Positions 33,210 through 44,555 of a stretch of 64,000 nt of DNA are shown here, piece by piece. Numbering within the stretch: position 1 is the first letter of the stretch; each line of letters begins with the position of its first letter. The stretch is taken from NCBI GenBank assembly GCA_026027325.1, contig JAMSLZ010000016.1:124001-188000 (forward strand), in the 5' to 3' direction. A model generated the notes under the pieces. It was given only the letters and a program-made list of their open reading frames with translations. It was not told the DNA's origin and searched no databases. The DNA comes from Actinomucor elegans (lineage: Eukaryota; Mucoromycota; Mucoromycetes; Mucorales; Mucoraceae). The position numbers were made by a program, and so were the translations under genes.

Positions 33210-34382
33210 ATGGAAACTATTAATATTAAATATAATTTACTAAGAGAATATCAAACTTTAACAAATGAATATTGGAAATTTTTAAATTATGGTTTGCCAA
33301 TTATTAATCAAAAAAAAATATCATACAAAAAGGCCAATTCCTATTAATAAAATCAAGGAAATTAAAAAGGTTTTATTTGAGAAGTTGGGAATTATACCAG
33401 TTTATTTCTTTTTAGTTACATTGTTTGGTGATGGAAACTATAGAGGATATAGTTTATATGTGGAGCCAATAATAAATAATTCAGAATTAAATGATTTTAA
33501 CTTTGTATATCTTATTAGAAAAGATAAAAATATAAATTTAGATGATGTTGAATTAAATTATAATGATCAATTTGGTAGTTTTAGATCAAAAATGGAGAAA
33601 GTTTTTTCTGATATTGGATTCATATTTCAGAGATTAAATAATAAAAAATCATTTTTAACATCTAATATAAATATATATAATATACAATTAAAAATTGCAT
33701 CTGTACTTCTAAATATTAAAAGATATGTAAAATGGACATGTTTATGTAACATTATAAATCATGTGATTTATAATTGTGTAACCAAACATTAATTGTTTTA
33801 AATAGAAAATAATAAAAATATAAAACACTTTTTAAAAAGTGTTCTAAATTGTTTTAAGAAGAAAATATAAATTATTAAAAATGTTGACATGAATGGCAAC
33901 TTTTTAATTTTTATTATTTTCAAATGACAAACAATTTGATAATATTTTTTATATTTTCAGAAAGACAAACAATTAAATAATATAGAACATTACAGTTTTC
34001 AATCAAATTGGATGAATGATAACTTTGATTTCGAATATAAAAATAATTTAACTAGTAATATAGATAGCTATAGTGCACCTCCAAAATTAAATGATAGAAT
34101 AAATAATTTAGATAAAATGAAATTGTTACAACATCAATTTTTAGGATTACAATTATCAAATGTTATAAATGATTTAATAATAATATGGATTTAGAGATAG
34201 TTGTAAATGATGATGAAAATATTTATGAGATTGATATTATTTTAGATCATAAAGGATTAGTAGTTGAAGATAGTTTTTATCTCATAAAATGGAAAAATTA
34301 CGATAATAGTGAAAATTCTTGGATACATTATACTAAATTTAATACTTTTGAATGTATTAATGCTTATTGGAACAGTAAATAA
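33210..34382 (+). pseudogene. TDR-2 transposase, internally deleted
   Basis: Starts METINIKYNLLREYQ and is related throughout to the intact protein at 37104-38546. A frameshift near 33313, a large deletion after LFGDGNYRG that removes the first catalytic Asp region, and about 230 extra bases (roughly 33733-33960) break it. The glutamate helix (SFRSKMEKVFSDIG) and the C-terminal chromodomain (YEIDIILDHKG ... YLIKWKNYDN) remain. Confidence 0.85.
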
Positions 34383-34441
34383 GTAATATTTTCGGAATAA
34401 ATATCAATGTTGAAAAAAATATTACAATATTAAATACAACT

Positions 34442-34741
34442 TTATTTAAAATCCCATATTTCTTTAATACTAATATAACCTTTTCTGAGAAACCATGATT
34501 TGAAATATGTTTTTCTAATTTCTTCTGTACTTTTCAATGTTGTTTTTATAACTAAATTTGCATGTACATTTGTATTATTATCACAAAAATCATAAAATGG
34601 ACCACTATATAAAATATCTTCAATATTCTTAATGTTTTTAATCCAAAATAATATTTTCTTGCTTAAAATTTCAAATTTTTTTCCATTAACGTCTTTTTTT
34701 TCAGGATCGAGTGTCAATACAACAGCGTAATAATGATATGT
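34442..34741 (-). CDS. small Rep-like protein of TDR element 2, truncated
   Basis: About 100 aa from the ATG at 34741 (MTYHYYAVVLTLDPEKKDV). Related over its length to the product at 44556-44975, including YSGPFYD, the central NVHANLVIKT and FLRKGYISIKEI. It stops after DFK, where the relative continues for about 40 residues including the third motif, so it is truncated by a stop. Confidence 0.65.
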   Translation of the reverse strand, partial: TYHYYAVVLTLDPEKKDVNGKKFEILSKKILFWIKNIKNIEDILYSGPFYDFCDNNTNVHANLVIKTTLKSTEEIRKTYFKSWFLRKGYISIKEIWDFK

Positions 34742-34911
34742 CATTGTAAAAAGATTAAATGTTTTTTTTTGTAAATATATAATAGAATATGTCAATATTT
34801 ATATTTTTTTTACAAGATATTTTTAGAAATACCAAGAAATTTATTTTTGTAATGTTCATGTGATTATTTTTAATTAATATAACAACTTTGTATTCCCTAT
34901 GCCCTATAGAA

Positions 34912-35143
34912 GAGGGATATCTTTTTTTATATGAATTTAATATATATATTAGTAGAAAACATAAATATAATGTTGTTTTTTCATGCATAATGGAACAGTT
35001 GCCTTCTTGATAATGTTTATTATACAGAATAATCATTTTAATTTATAAAAAAGGTTATAAAGATATAAAAACTATGGATATATTAAAAAGTTTAAATATA
35101 TATAGAAAAGATAAAAATGATGTAATGTCTGTATATATCCGTC
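34912..35143 (+). repeat. right terminal direct repeat of TDR element 2
   Basis: Same orientation and sequence as 32903-33133. Contains the hairpin AAAACA...TGTTTT at 34956-34979. Confidence 0.9.
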
Positions 35144-36459
35144 ATAATAGCTTTCCTTCTTGAGTTGGGTGTTATAAAACGTAATTTCTATTCTGGTCAT
35201 ACCATTACCACGATACTTATTAAGGCGCTCTTGAAAATCTTTGTCAGGGTTAGAAACCAAGTGGTGCAATTGGGAGCCGATTAAAGACCTTAATTCACGG
35301 CTTTCAAGCATTTGGACAAACTTGTTATAGATCTTTATTCGTAAGGGTATCTTAGCACTAGAACTATCATGCTGCCTCCATGATAAGCAGTTATCACCGA
35401 CTGAGTGACGATCGTTGACAATATCTTTATCTTCTACGCCATTAGAAGTAATGTACTCCTTAATAATATCGCGTGTTGATATGTAGGCGCAGTCGATGCT
35501 TATATCCAAGTCATGTAAAAGGATATAATTCTTTGCAACCTTACAGCATATCTTCTTAAGCTTTGGCCACAGTTCCCCATAGCTGATATTCTCAAACGAA
35601 ACTCTCAGCGATATATAGCCTGGCTGGTATTTATCCCAGCTAATACCTGATTCTTTTGCCTCCCTTTGTTGGATGTCGTTGACAAGTTTATCTTCACCAG
35701 CATGCCATTTACCCCTACCAGTGTAAAAGAGCTTGAACTGCTCCACTTGTAGGTGACGGGATAGAAGAAGCCGAAGAATGCTCATGTACATTCCTACAGC
35801 AGAACTTAGCTTCTCTTGTTCCCAATGTACAGCACACCAGAAGACAATGCTGTCGCAGAATACTGCGCTAACATAATCCCAGCCCACACGTTCTCTCGTC
35901 GCGCTACCACAAGTGTAATCGACACCATAGATATTACTAAGGTATTGGTTGTAATCTATAAAGATTTTACTAAGGGGCATTGTGTAGTATATGCTTAGAA
36001 TATGCTACCATGTGCTATTTAAAAGGCTTAAATATTCCATATATTTTAACAAGTTTTAAAAAACATCCCCTTGTGGAACCTACTTCTTCCGCCTTCTTCT
36101 AACGTCTTTCTCATACTCGATAATAATATCAGAGTCGTCGAAGTTGTTAGGAGAAAGCCAACTATTGCTACTCTCATCATAGCCTACCCACCTAACCAAA
36201 TACTCTCTACGATGCTTTGGTCCACGATGCCCAACAATGGCCTCAACCTCGTAGTGTCCTTGTGGTAAGTCCTCGTCGATGGGTTCGTCATCAGAGCCAT
36301 TATCTTCGTTCACCCCCAAAGAGAGAAACTGCTGCTGTATTTCTTTTACCATCTCAGCATCTTGGGACTTTTCCGCAATTGTAAGGGTACTTACTACGTC
36401 ATAGACATTCTTACTGCTGCCATTTGGAAAGTCGAAGTTAGGCTGCATCCAAAAAGTAT

Positions 36460-36691
36460 GACGGACATCTTGTTTCATATAAATTTGGTACGTATATTAG
36501 GAGAAAGCATAAATATAATATTGCTTTTTCATGCAAAATGGAACAGTTGCCTTCTTGATAATGTTTATTATACTTAATAATAATTTTAATTCATGAAAAA
36601 AAGTTATAAATTATAAAATATATGGATATATTAAAAAAAAATAGGACATATACAATAGATTTAAAAGATATATTAATTGTAGATATCCGTC
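36460..36691 (+). repeat. left terminal direct repeat of TDR element 3
   Basis: 232 bp, apparently identical to 38568-38799. Contains the hairpin AAAGCA...TGCTTT at 36504-36527. Confidence 0.92.
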
Positions 36692-37069
36692 TACTATAAC
36701 CATAGAGAAATGTTTCTGTTGCTATAAAATTCTGAATTATAAAATCAGCTTAACACTACAATTCTTTTCAAATTATCAATTTGTTTGTCATTCCATGAAA
36801 ATTAAAAATGTTCACAATTTGTGAACTTTTTATATTTTCTATTTCTTTAAAACAATTAGGATTTATTATATTTTGTGTAACACAAAATATTTATAAATCT
36901 GTCTATTAATAAAAAGTTCAAAAAAAATAATTGATTTTACAATTTTGCTGACTAAGCAAAATATAAAATTAATAAATTTTAGAATTACTTCAAACTTTTC
37001 AAAATAAAAAATGTTTTCTAAAACATAATAATGTATATATATTATTATTAATTTTATTTTAAGTTATAA
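36692..37069. other. 5' untranslated interior of TDR element 3
   Basis: About 380 very AT-rich bases between the repeat and the promoter motif; no gene seen. Confidence 0.5.
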
Positions 37070-37077
37070 AAAATTGA
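37070..37077 (+). promoter_or_regulatory. AAAATTGA motif before TDR-3 transposase
   Basis: AAAATTGAATTT 26 bases before the ATG at 37104. Confidence 0.45.
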
Positions 37078-37103
37078 ATTTATCTCAATATAAAAAAGAA
37101 CAA

Positions 37104-38546
37104 ATGGATAATATTAATAATGTTAAGGATACTTTATTAATGGAGTATCAGATTCTAACAAATGATTATTGGAAATTTTTAAATTATGGTTGGCCAGAGA
37201 TTGAACAAAAAAAATATCACACTAAAAAGATTATATCTATTAAAAAGATCAAAGAAATTAAAAAGATTTTATTAGAAAAGTTAGGAATAATACCTGTTTA
37301 TTTCTTCCTAGTTATATTATTTGGAGATAGAGATTATAGAGGACCATATAATAATATAGAAAAAGGCTTATTGATATTATATTTTATAGTAGAGAATATA
37401 TCAATTGAAGATATGGATGATTATATATCAAAAAGTACTTTTCATCAAATATACAGACAATTTTATTCATCAGATAGAATGTTAAAATTAAATAAGATTT
37501 TAAGTTTTTCTTTACAAAACATGTTTTCAAATATAAAAATTAGACTTTTAAATGGAATGATAGAGAATCCAGATTTGTTTAATCAAGTAACAATACATTT
37601 AGACGGCCATGATAAAAGAGGTATGGTATATGGTGCAGAAGATAAATCCATATATTATAGTTACAAACTTAAAAAAAATGGGTTTAGAACACAAGTTGCA
37701 ATAGATACAAATGGTATGGTATTATTTGTATCAGACAGTCAACCATGTAGTACTAATAATGATGGATCTATGCTTATAAATATGAATATTGAAAATAAAC
37801 TAAATTTGATGGATTGTATTGCATTAGATGGAGGATATAGCCTATACGTAGATAATATAATAAATAGTTCTGATCTAAATGACTATAACTTCGTATATCC
37901 TATCAGAAAAGATAAAAATATAAACTTAAATGAAATTGAAATAAATTATAACGATCAATTTGGAAGTTTTCGGTCTAAAATGGAAAAAACTTTCTCAGAT
38001 TTGGGATGTATCTTTAAAAGATTAAATAACAAAAAACCTTTTTTAACTACTAATATAAATATATATAATATTCAACTAAAAATTGCATGTGTCCTTTTTA
38101 ATTTAAAAAAATATATTAAACTAAACAATATAGAACATAGTGATTTTCATTCATATTGGATTAATGATAGCTTTGATTTTAAATACAAAAATGATATTTT
38201 GAATAATAATGAAAATTATAAATCACTTCCAAAGTTAAATGAAAGAATAAACAATTTAGATAAAATGAAATTATTACAGCAACAATTTTTAGGATTAGAA
38301 TTATCAAATATTGCTCATTTTAAAAATAATAATATTTATAATAATGAGAAAATGGACTTGGAAATAGATATAGATAATAATGAAAGTTATGAAATTGAAA
38401 CTATTTTGGATCATAAAGGGTTAATAGTCGAAGATAGTTATTACCTTGTGAAATGGCAAAACTACAGTGATGAGGATAATTCATGGATACATTACAGTAA
38501 ATTTAATAGTTTTGATTGTATTAATATATATTGGAATAGTAAGTAA
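37104..38546 (+). CDS. DDE_Tnp_4-type transposase with C-terminal chromodomain
   Basis: 480 aa from ATG 37104; the frame is open slightly further upstream, but without an ATG. Residues 1-165: helical DNA-binding region (YWKFLNYGWPEIEQKKYHTK, STFHQIYRQFY). Catalytic Asp in IHLDGHDKRG (about 167), YSYKLKKNGFRTQVAIDT, second Asp in IALDGGYSLY (about 242), Glu in SFRSKMEKTFSDLG (about 294). Chromodomain at about 428-480 with the aromatic cage positions in YLVKWQNYSDEDNSW. The catalytic core follows IS5/PIF-Harbinger transposases; a C-terminal chromodomain on such an enzyme is unusual and could steer insertion to heterochromatin, as proposed for chromoviruses. Confidence 0.88.
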   Translation: MDNINNVKDTLLMEYQILTNDYWKFLNYGWPEIEQKKYHTKKIISIKKIKEIKKILLEKLGIIPVYFFLVILFGDRDYRGPYNNIEKGLLILYFIVENISIEDMDDYISKSTFHQIYRQFYSSDRMLKLNKILSFSLQNMFSNIKIRLLNGMIENPDLFNQVTIHLDGHDKRGMVYGAEDKSIYYSYKLKKNGFRTQVAIDTNGMVLFVSDSQPCSTNNDGSMLINMNIENKLNLMDCIALDGGYSLYVDNIINSSDLNDYNFVYPIRKDKNINLNEIEINYNDQFGSFRSKMEKTFSDLGCIFKRLNNKKPFLTTNINIYNIQLKIACVLFNLKKYIKLNNIEHSDFHSYWINDSFDFKYKNDILNNNENYKSLPKLNERINNLDKMKLLQQQFLGLELSNIAHFKNNNIYNNEKMDLEIDIDNNESYEIETILDHKGLIVEDSYYLVKWQNYSDEDNSWIHYSKFNSFDCINIYWNSK

Positions 38547-38567
38547 CTAATTTAAAATGTTATAGAA

Positions 38568-38799
38568 GACGGACATCTTGTTTCATATAAATTTGGTACG
38601 TATATTAGGAGAAAGCATAAATATAATATTGCTTTTTCATGCAAAATGGAACAGTTGCCTTCTTGATAATGTTTATTATACTTAATAATAATTTTAATTC
38701 ATGAAAAAAAGTTATAAATTATAAAATATATGGATATATTAAAAAAAAATAGGACATATACAATAGATTTAAAAGATATATTAATTGTAGATATCCGTC
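38568..38799 (+). repeat. right terminal direct repeat of TDR element 3
   Basis: Same orientation as 36460-36691; hairpin at 38612-38635. Confidence 0.92.
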
Positions 38800-40053
38800 T
38801 ATGTTGTTCAGAGCTAGAAACACACCCAATGTTAACAAACTTCTTGATGTTTGCAAGAAGACATGCAAGCTTGAACTGTACCGTGAATGTCTCCATCTCG
38901 GTAACTCGAATAACGCCTTTACCGTTGAATCGTTGAAATAAGGTTCCAATCACTCCAAACGTTGCTTCTATCGAGGAACGAAAGCTTCCAAGAATGGAGT
39001 TGTAATTAACTTCTTCTTGTTTCAGACCCACTCCTCGAGACTTACGGATAGGGAATACAAAATTATGGCGATCCAGGTGACGATTATTTGCTACAATACG
39101 ATCTATAAAAGTAGTGTATCCACCATCAACGACAACACAATCGTACTTACTAATCTTCTTCTTCAACCGCATATCAGCAAGCATAGACCCATCGTTGTTA
39201 TCTGAACATGGTGCCGCATCGGAGACAAACAACACCATCCCATTAACATCTGTACATACTTGTGTTCGGAAGCCAGACTTCTTAAGCTTATACGAATAGA
39301 ACATGGCATGATCTGCAGCGTTGATATATGTTGCTCTAGAATCATGTCCATCTATCATCAAGGTAACATGCTTAAAATCTTCAGGGTTTCGGTGAAGAGC
39401 ACACATAATTCGCAGCTTTGTTGAGGAGAACATCTTTCGTAGGCAATAGTCCAAACAGGTATTCAGCTCCTCTCCGTATTTTGTATAAAAGGCATTGTAA
39501 ATAGCATGGTAGCTACTAGAAGGGATGAAACGTGCCATATGCGCAATAGAACAACCGGTAAGAAGCTGGTAGATTATCAACAATCCTTTGTCCACGTTGG
39601 AATATGGACCAGGATATTCTTGGTTTGCAAACAGCTCTACGAGAAAGAAAAAAACAGGTATGTAGCCAAGATGCTCCAACACATAAGTTTTTACATGCTG
39701 GATATCTTTTACAGGCTTAACCTCAGACCGGTGATACTTAGTCTTTTCCAACACTGGCCAATCTTTAGAAAGAAACTGCCAGTAAGTCGCCATAAGCAAC
39801 GTAAACGCATCTACTATTTCTTTCGGAAACATGTTTATTTAAGAATGCTGTAGTATAATAGGAGTTGTATGCTACCAAATGCTGTTGTTCACTCCCAGTC
39901 CTACAGTGTAGCCTTAGGCTCCTTAGTTTCCATTCCCAGGGGGGCTGAAACTATTCAGGTCTCTGGACAAGATCATCCCTTTTGGCCCCCCCCCCTCTCT
40001 ACTACCTTGCTATGGAACGTATGTCTACCAGTGTGTGGTGAGATATCCCACTA

Positions 40054-40335
40054 GGAGGTCATACAGATACTCGCAATTGTTGTACAATTACTCGTACAGG
40101 TTCTGGGTTAGTGGATGACCGGGTGCAATAGAATGTGGTTATACAATATGTCTCCGGCATTCCAAATATTTCTAGCCGTTTTAAAAATTGGAAATAGCCA
40201 TTTAAATGGGTACACATATCCAGAGAACATCACAGCAGCCAAAAATATGCCCATGAGTAAATACCTAAGGTCATCCACTAACCCAGAACCTGTACGAGTA
40301 ATTGTACAACAATTGCGAGTATCTGTATGACCTCC
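40054..40335 (+). repeat. right terminal direct repeat of TDR element 1
   Basis: 282 bp, same orientation as 31587-31868, ending GACCTCC directly before the TAT duplication. Confidence 0.9.
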
Positions 40336-42848
40336 TATATATATTATTGTCGGGTATATAATTAGTAGTATATACAAAGACCTCGGATGCAGAATTATAT
40401 TGTTTGTACAAGACGGTTGCTGAGATATATTTGTTAATGGAGTACATTATGATGATGATTATGTTTTAAGACGGAACTTATTATGTGCGAGATCTTAGTT
40501 CAGCACATGCTTCCCCACCAAGGTCAGCGAAGCTGACCTGTCAGTCTATTATTTGATATAAGTGTAGGATTTGGTATATATTTGTTACAATGTTCTATTT
40601 TATAATGCATATTATCTATATCATTATTTTTATTTTTACAAGTCACAGCTCTCTTTTGGCGTGATCTTTTACTGATGGTGGTACAGCTACAGCAACATCA
40701 GAGACAACAAAAAAGCAACAAGGACGTCTCCTTTTATTTGAGTTTTCTATTATTTATTATTATTATTATTTATTTATTTTTATTTTTTTAATCGTTTGGT
40801 ATGTTTTATGGGTTCATTGGAGTTATGATATCTCTTTTTAGTACAATCCAAGTTATTTGTATTCTTTTTGGAAGAAGTATCACTTTTCTTTAGCTTTCTT
40901 TCTTTATTTAGTTTTTCTATTTCGCGAACTTTTTTCCAGTAATTACGAATTGGTATAGGGGTGGAAAACATATCTGGAGTTAGCCAGTCGTTTTCTTTCT
41001 CACCATAACCTATCCATTTGACTAGGTACTCCTTTTGACCGTTTACAACTCTATGATTTCTAATCTCTTCGACTTCATAGACTTCATCTTCAATAGCCGT
41101 CTCATCCAAAGATACAATTTTTAATTCAGATGGAGTATATTCTCGGCTAAGAAGTTCATGCGCATCATTCTTTAGTACATATGTACCAGCACGGGTTTTA
41201 CGCACGACCGTGTAAGGTCCAGAATATAAAGGTGCAAGTTTAGACTCTCTTCCTTCTGCTAGTCTTATCATTACTGTAGTATCGTCTGGTATATTAATAA
41301 GGTAGTGTTTTTCATCAAACTTCTTATTGTATTCCTCAACTAGTCTTTTAGTTCTTTCTGTTATGGCAGGAAATACAATAGTGTTCATACGCTCAGCTCG
41401 TTCCCTTAAATCTTCAAGAGACAATGAAGGCTTTGTACCTTTATAATTCATTTTGTCAACAGTTCTTTTGAGATTCACTTGTCTCGCAAACATCAATGAG
41501 AATGGGGTAGTTGCAGTTCGTACACGTTCCTTCATGTTACATACAAGTTGAACAATGCTTAGGCGATCATCCCAGTTAGACGTATCATTACCGCACATTT
41601 TACGTAGTGTATTGGTTATTGTTTTTACAGCATTCTCTGCAGCACCATTTGATTGGGGATAATATGGAGTGGAAAAACGATGTTGGATTGGCAGTGCATC
41701 AGTCAATACTTTCATTAAACTATTACGAAATTCTCTTCCATTATCCGATTGCTGGATTGAAATAGGTGCTCCATAATCACCGTATATATTTACTAGTGTT
41801 TGCACGACAGTGTTACTTTGTTTATTTGGAATTGCACGGGCAATGATATACTTGGTACATAGGTCAACTAAGACTAAGATATATATGTTACCTTTATCAG
41901 TAACAGGTAATGGGCCGAGTAGATCAAATGATACATGATCAAATACATCATATGCTACAATAGACTTTTGAGGATTGAAACCTCTTTTAGCTATATTATG
42001 TTGAGCGCACTCTTTACACTGCATGAGTACTTCTTTACAGTCTTTATAAATGGTGTTCCAATGAAGACCATAGTTGGAGTGTATATGCTTTACTACACTA
42101 TCTATGCCAAAATGCCCAAGGGAATGTGCATCCTTTATTATACTAATACGTTCATTTACGGGAGGACAAGTATAATCCGTAGTTTGTGATTTGAACTCAT
42201 TGCTATTTAGTTTTATAGCTAGTATGTTTAGATTTTTATCTTTTGAATGGATTGCTTTTCTTCTTACGATTTGTTTAGTGTCCTTTTTTACGTCACTAGT
42301 CGCTCTTCTAGTGAGTATAAGTTTTTCTAGTCTTCGAATATGTCTATCCTGCTCTCCCTCCAGAGTTTTATCTTCATCGATAGGGGGATAAACTCGAGAC
42401 AATTTATCAGGTAATATGTTTTGTATACCTTTAATGTATGCGACAGTAAAGTTAAACTCTCCTAGTATTTCAAAATAGGTTTGCAGTGTTGAGTTTAACG
42501 TGGAACTTGTAAATAGAAATGTCAAGGAAAGATGGTCAGTCATGATTACTACATCAGGATGTCCCCATAGGAGAGGTCTGAAGCGCTCTAATCCGAATAT
42601 AATAGCAGCAGTTTCTCTGCGATTAGTGCTCCATCTTCGTTCCGTATCATTTAATGATTTACTTATAAATGCAATATGCACAGTCCTTCCAAGTTCATCC
42701 TTTTGAATCAAAGCACACCCAAGACCATATACAGAGGCATCGCAACACAAATATAGCGTACGGCTCAGATCTGGAGTGTGTAGGATTGCATTGGATAATA
42801 AGATCTGTTTGATGCTTTCAAAATGATCTGTGTGCAATTGAGTCCACT

Positions 42849-43069
42849 GATAAACATTTACAACTACTTAATATTTTTAACTTTCCTAAAAAATCAAGGC
42901 ATAAATATAATGTTGCCTTTTTATCCATAAATAAAATGTTGGTTACTTGTTCTATTTTAGAATAAAATTTATTTATATTATTATTTGTATTCAAAAAAAT
43001 CTATTATTTCCTAATTTTTTTATATATTGTACTATTTTGAACATATTTCTGTAATACTAAATGTTCTTC
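42849..43069 (+). repeat. left terminal direct repeat of TDR element 4
   Basis: Nearly identical to 45131-45350. Contains the hairpin AAGGCA...TGCCTT at 42896-42919. Confidence 0.9.
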
Positions 43070-43080
43070 TTATTAATTGA

Positions 43081-44517
43081 TTAATTATTTTCTATTGATT
43101 TCCAATAATTCAAAATAGTATCATGTGATGTAAAATCTTTTTCTTTTACCCATGAATTATGTTCTTTACCATACTTTTTCCATTTTACAAAATATTCATA
43201 TAAGTTCTTTACTTTTTTGTGTTTAATTATATATTGTATTTCATATATATTTTGATCATTATTACTAGTGATATCTTCCTCCATTTGATCCATAATATCT
43301 ATATTCACTTCATTTATATTTAAATTATTTAAAAATTGATTTTGTAATGATTTTATATCAACGATATTTTCTATTTTATATTGTGTTTTTAATGTTACTT
43401 CTTTATTCATTTCAATATTATTTTTATAATAATAATCAAAATTATCATTTAGCCATTTGTTGTAATGGGCATTTTCTTCAATTCCAAATAACTCTGTAAA
43501 ATATTTTATGTTCAGTAATACTATTGCTAATTTTAGCTGTATATTATATGTCTTATTATCTGTTATTCTAATCTTATTTTGTCCACTAAATCTTTTAAAA
43601 ATACTACCTAATTCTGCAAAATATTTTTCTATTTTTGACCTTAATCCACCTAATTCTTCATTGAATTTTTTTTCATCTATGGTTAATTCAACTCCTTTAT
43701 CTTTTTTTATAGGATAGCAAAAATTTTTCAAGGATATATTAAATCCAATATTACTAAATTTTTCTATAAATTCTTTTACTGTGTTTTCATATAATCCATC
43801 AAAACATATACAATCTATTTCATTATAAAACTTATTGATATTTATGTCTAAAAGCATTTTATCATCAGTATTATTTCTACAAGGTAAGGAATCAGATATA
43901 TAAACACATATTCTATTAATATCTATAATAAATTGTGTATTTAATCCATTTCTTTTTAATTTATACGAGAATAACTCTTTTTTATCTAGATTAATATCTT
44001 GATATGTTATACGATTATGGTGACCATCAATTAGTAATGTTACATTATCTAACATCATTGGATTAAATTTCTTAGCACAAAGTAATCTCAATGTATGTGT
44101 AGAAAAACATTTTTCTAATTTATTATTTATCCATTTTTCCAATAAATCATAATTATTTATATATAATGATTGATATAATTTATAAAAACTAGTAGATGGA
44201 ATATACATTTCCATTTCATTTATAGATTTTCCATTTAATAAATGTTCTAATAATATCAATACTTTATCTGCTGTTATATATGGACCTGGTAGTTTTATAT
44301 TGTTACATAAATCTGTCAAAAATACAAATGGAGCAATACTTCCTAATTTAATATATATATTTTTTTTAATTCTATCAATATTTGGTATACTCGTTATTTT
44401 AGATCTATGATATTTCAATTCAACTTTATATATATATTCATTTTTCATAAATTTCCAATACCTATTGTAAATATTTCTGTATTCATTTTCAATTAATAAG
44501 TCTATATGAGTGTTCAT
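43081..44517 (-). CDS. DDE_Tnp_4-type transposase with C-terminal chromodomain (TDR-4)
   Basis: 478 aa from ATG 44517 (MNTHIDLLIENEYRN). Catalytic LLIDGHHNRIT, SYKLKRNGLNTQFIID, ICFDGLYENT and GLRSKIEKYFAELG; chromodomain at the C-terminus (YEIQYIIKHKK ... YFVKWKKYGKEHNSWV). Related to the product at 37104 and to the broken gene at 61851-63327, closer to the latter. The stop lies 11 bases from the terminal repeat. No internal stops. Confidence 0.88.
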   Translation of the reverse strand: MNTHIDLLIENEYRNIYNRYWKFMKNEYIYKVELKYHRSKITSIPNIDRIKKNIYIKLGSIAPFVFLTDLCNNIKLPGPYITADKVLILLEHLLNGKSINEMEMYIPSTSFYKLYQSLYINNYDLLEKWINNKLEKCFSTHTLRLLCAKKFNPMMLDNVTLLIDGHHNRITYQDINLDKKELFSYKLKRNGLNTQFIIDINRICVYISDSLPCRNNTDDKMLLDININKFYNEIDCICFDGLYENTVKEFIEKFSNIGFNISLKNFCYPIKKDKGVELTIDEKKFNEELGGLRSKIEKYFAELGSIFKRFSGQNKIRITDNKTYNIQLKLAIVLLNIKYFTELFGIEENAHYNKWLNDNFDYYYKNNIEMNKEVTLKTQYKIENIVDIKSLQNQFLNNLNINEVNIDIMDQMEEDITSNNDQNIYEIQYIIKHKKVKNLYEYFVKWKKYGKEHNSWVKEKDFTSHDTILNYWKSIENN

Positions 44518-44555
44518 AAACAAATAAAATGATGTATTTTTATATAAAGAGAAAT

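Larger units (their letters stand above)
32903..35143 (+). mobile_element. TDR transposon 2 (in the second gene of element 1)
   Basis: Flanked by ATA (32900-32902, 35144-35146). Direct repeats 32903-33133 and 34912-35143 (231/232 bp) differ by one A. Each repeat begins GAGGGATATC and ends ATATATCCGTC. Inside are a decayed transposase on the plus strand and a small gene on the minus strand, convergent. Confidence 0.9.
32066..35980 (-). pseudogene. second gene of TDR element 1 (556 aa), interrupted
   Basis: Parts 35980-35144 and 32899-32066; removing TDR element 2 and one ATA copy restores a continuous 556-aa frame (KKESYYTKTMSRVLEF across the joint). I do not recognise the family. Features seen: HDLDISIDCAYI near residue 155, a basic-acidic IKIYNKFVQMLES near 220, GMTRIEITFYN near 265, and Cys/His-poor C-terminal half. 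The IYNK ... RIEI spacing recalls the core of plasmid Rep_trans-type initiators, which is only a resemblance. It starts 100 bases after the transposase stop on the same strand. No other lesion, so intact before interruption. Confidence 0.75.
36460..38799 (+). mobile_element. TDR transposon 3 (in the transposase gene of element 1), intact
   Basis: Flanked by TAT (36457-36459, 38800-38802). Direct repeats 36460-36691 and 38568-38799, 232 bp each and apparently identical. Each starts GACGGACATC and ends GATATCCGTC. The interior starts TACTATAAC and ends GTTATAGAA. One intact gene. Identical repeats and an open frame point to a recent insertion. Confidence 0.92.
36080..39832 (-). pseudogene. TDR-1 chromodomain transposase, interrupted
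   Basis: Parts 39832-38800 and 36456-36080; removing TDR element 3 with one TAT gives 469 aa in frame (SSSEQHTFWMQPNFDF at the joint). Catalytic layout of the DDE_Tnp_4 / IS5-PIF type: LMIDGHDSRAT (Asp), SYKLKKSGFRTQV, VVVDGGYTT (Asp) and SFRSSIEATFGVIG (Glu). C-terminal chromodomain YEVEAIVGHRG ... YLVRWVGYDESSNSWL and a basic tail. Less AT-rich than its relatives. Open apart from the insertion. Confidence 0.88.
31587..40335 (-). mobile_element. TDR transposon 1 (two genes, chromodomain transposase)
   Basis: Flanked by TAT on both sides. Each end is a 282-bp direct repeat (31587-31868, 40054-40335) that is itself a near-palindrome, starting GGAGGTCATACAGATACTCG and ending with its inverse. 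Just inside, 31869-32009 and 39912-40053 form a 141-bp inverted repeat starting TAGTGGGATATCTCACCACA. Two minus-strand genes lie within: the transposase (39832-36080) and a second gene (35980-32066). Each is split by a smaller TDR element. Confidence 0.85.
31461..40507 (-). repeat. 3' LTR of gypsy 2, split by TDR element 1
   Basis: Parts 31461-31586 and 40336-40507. Comparison with the uninterrupted 5' LTR at 54469-54765 gives an empty site: CTCTATATATATT there, against CTCTAT|element|TATATATATT here, a 3-bp TAT duplication. A purine-rich tract (GGTGGGGAAGCA) precedes it on the minus strand. Confidence 0.9.
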
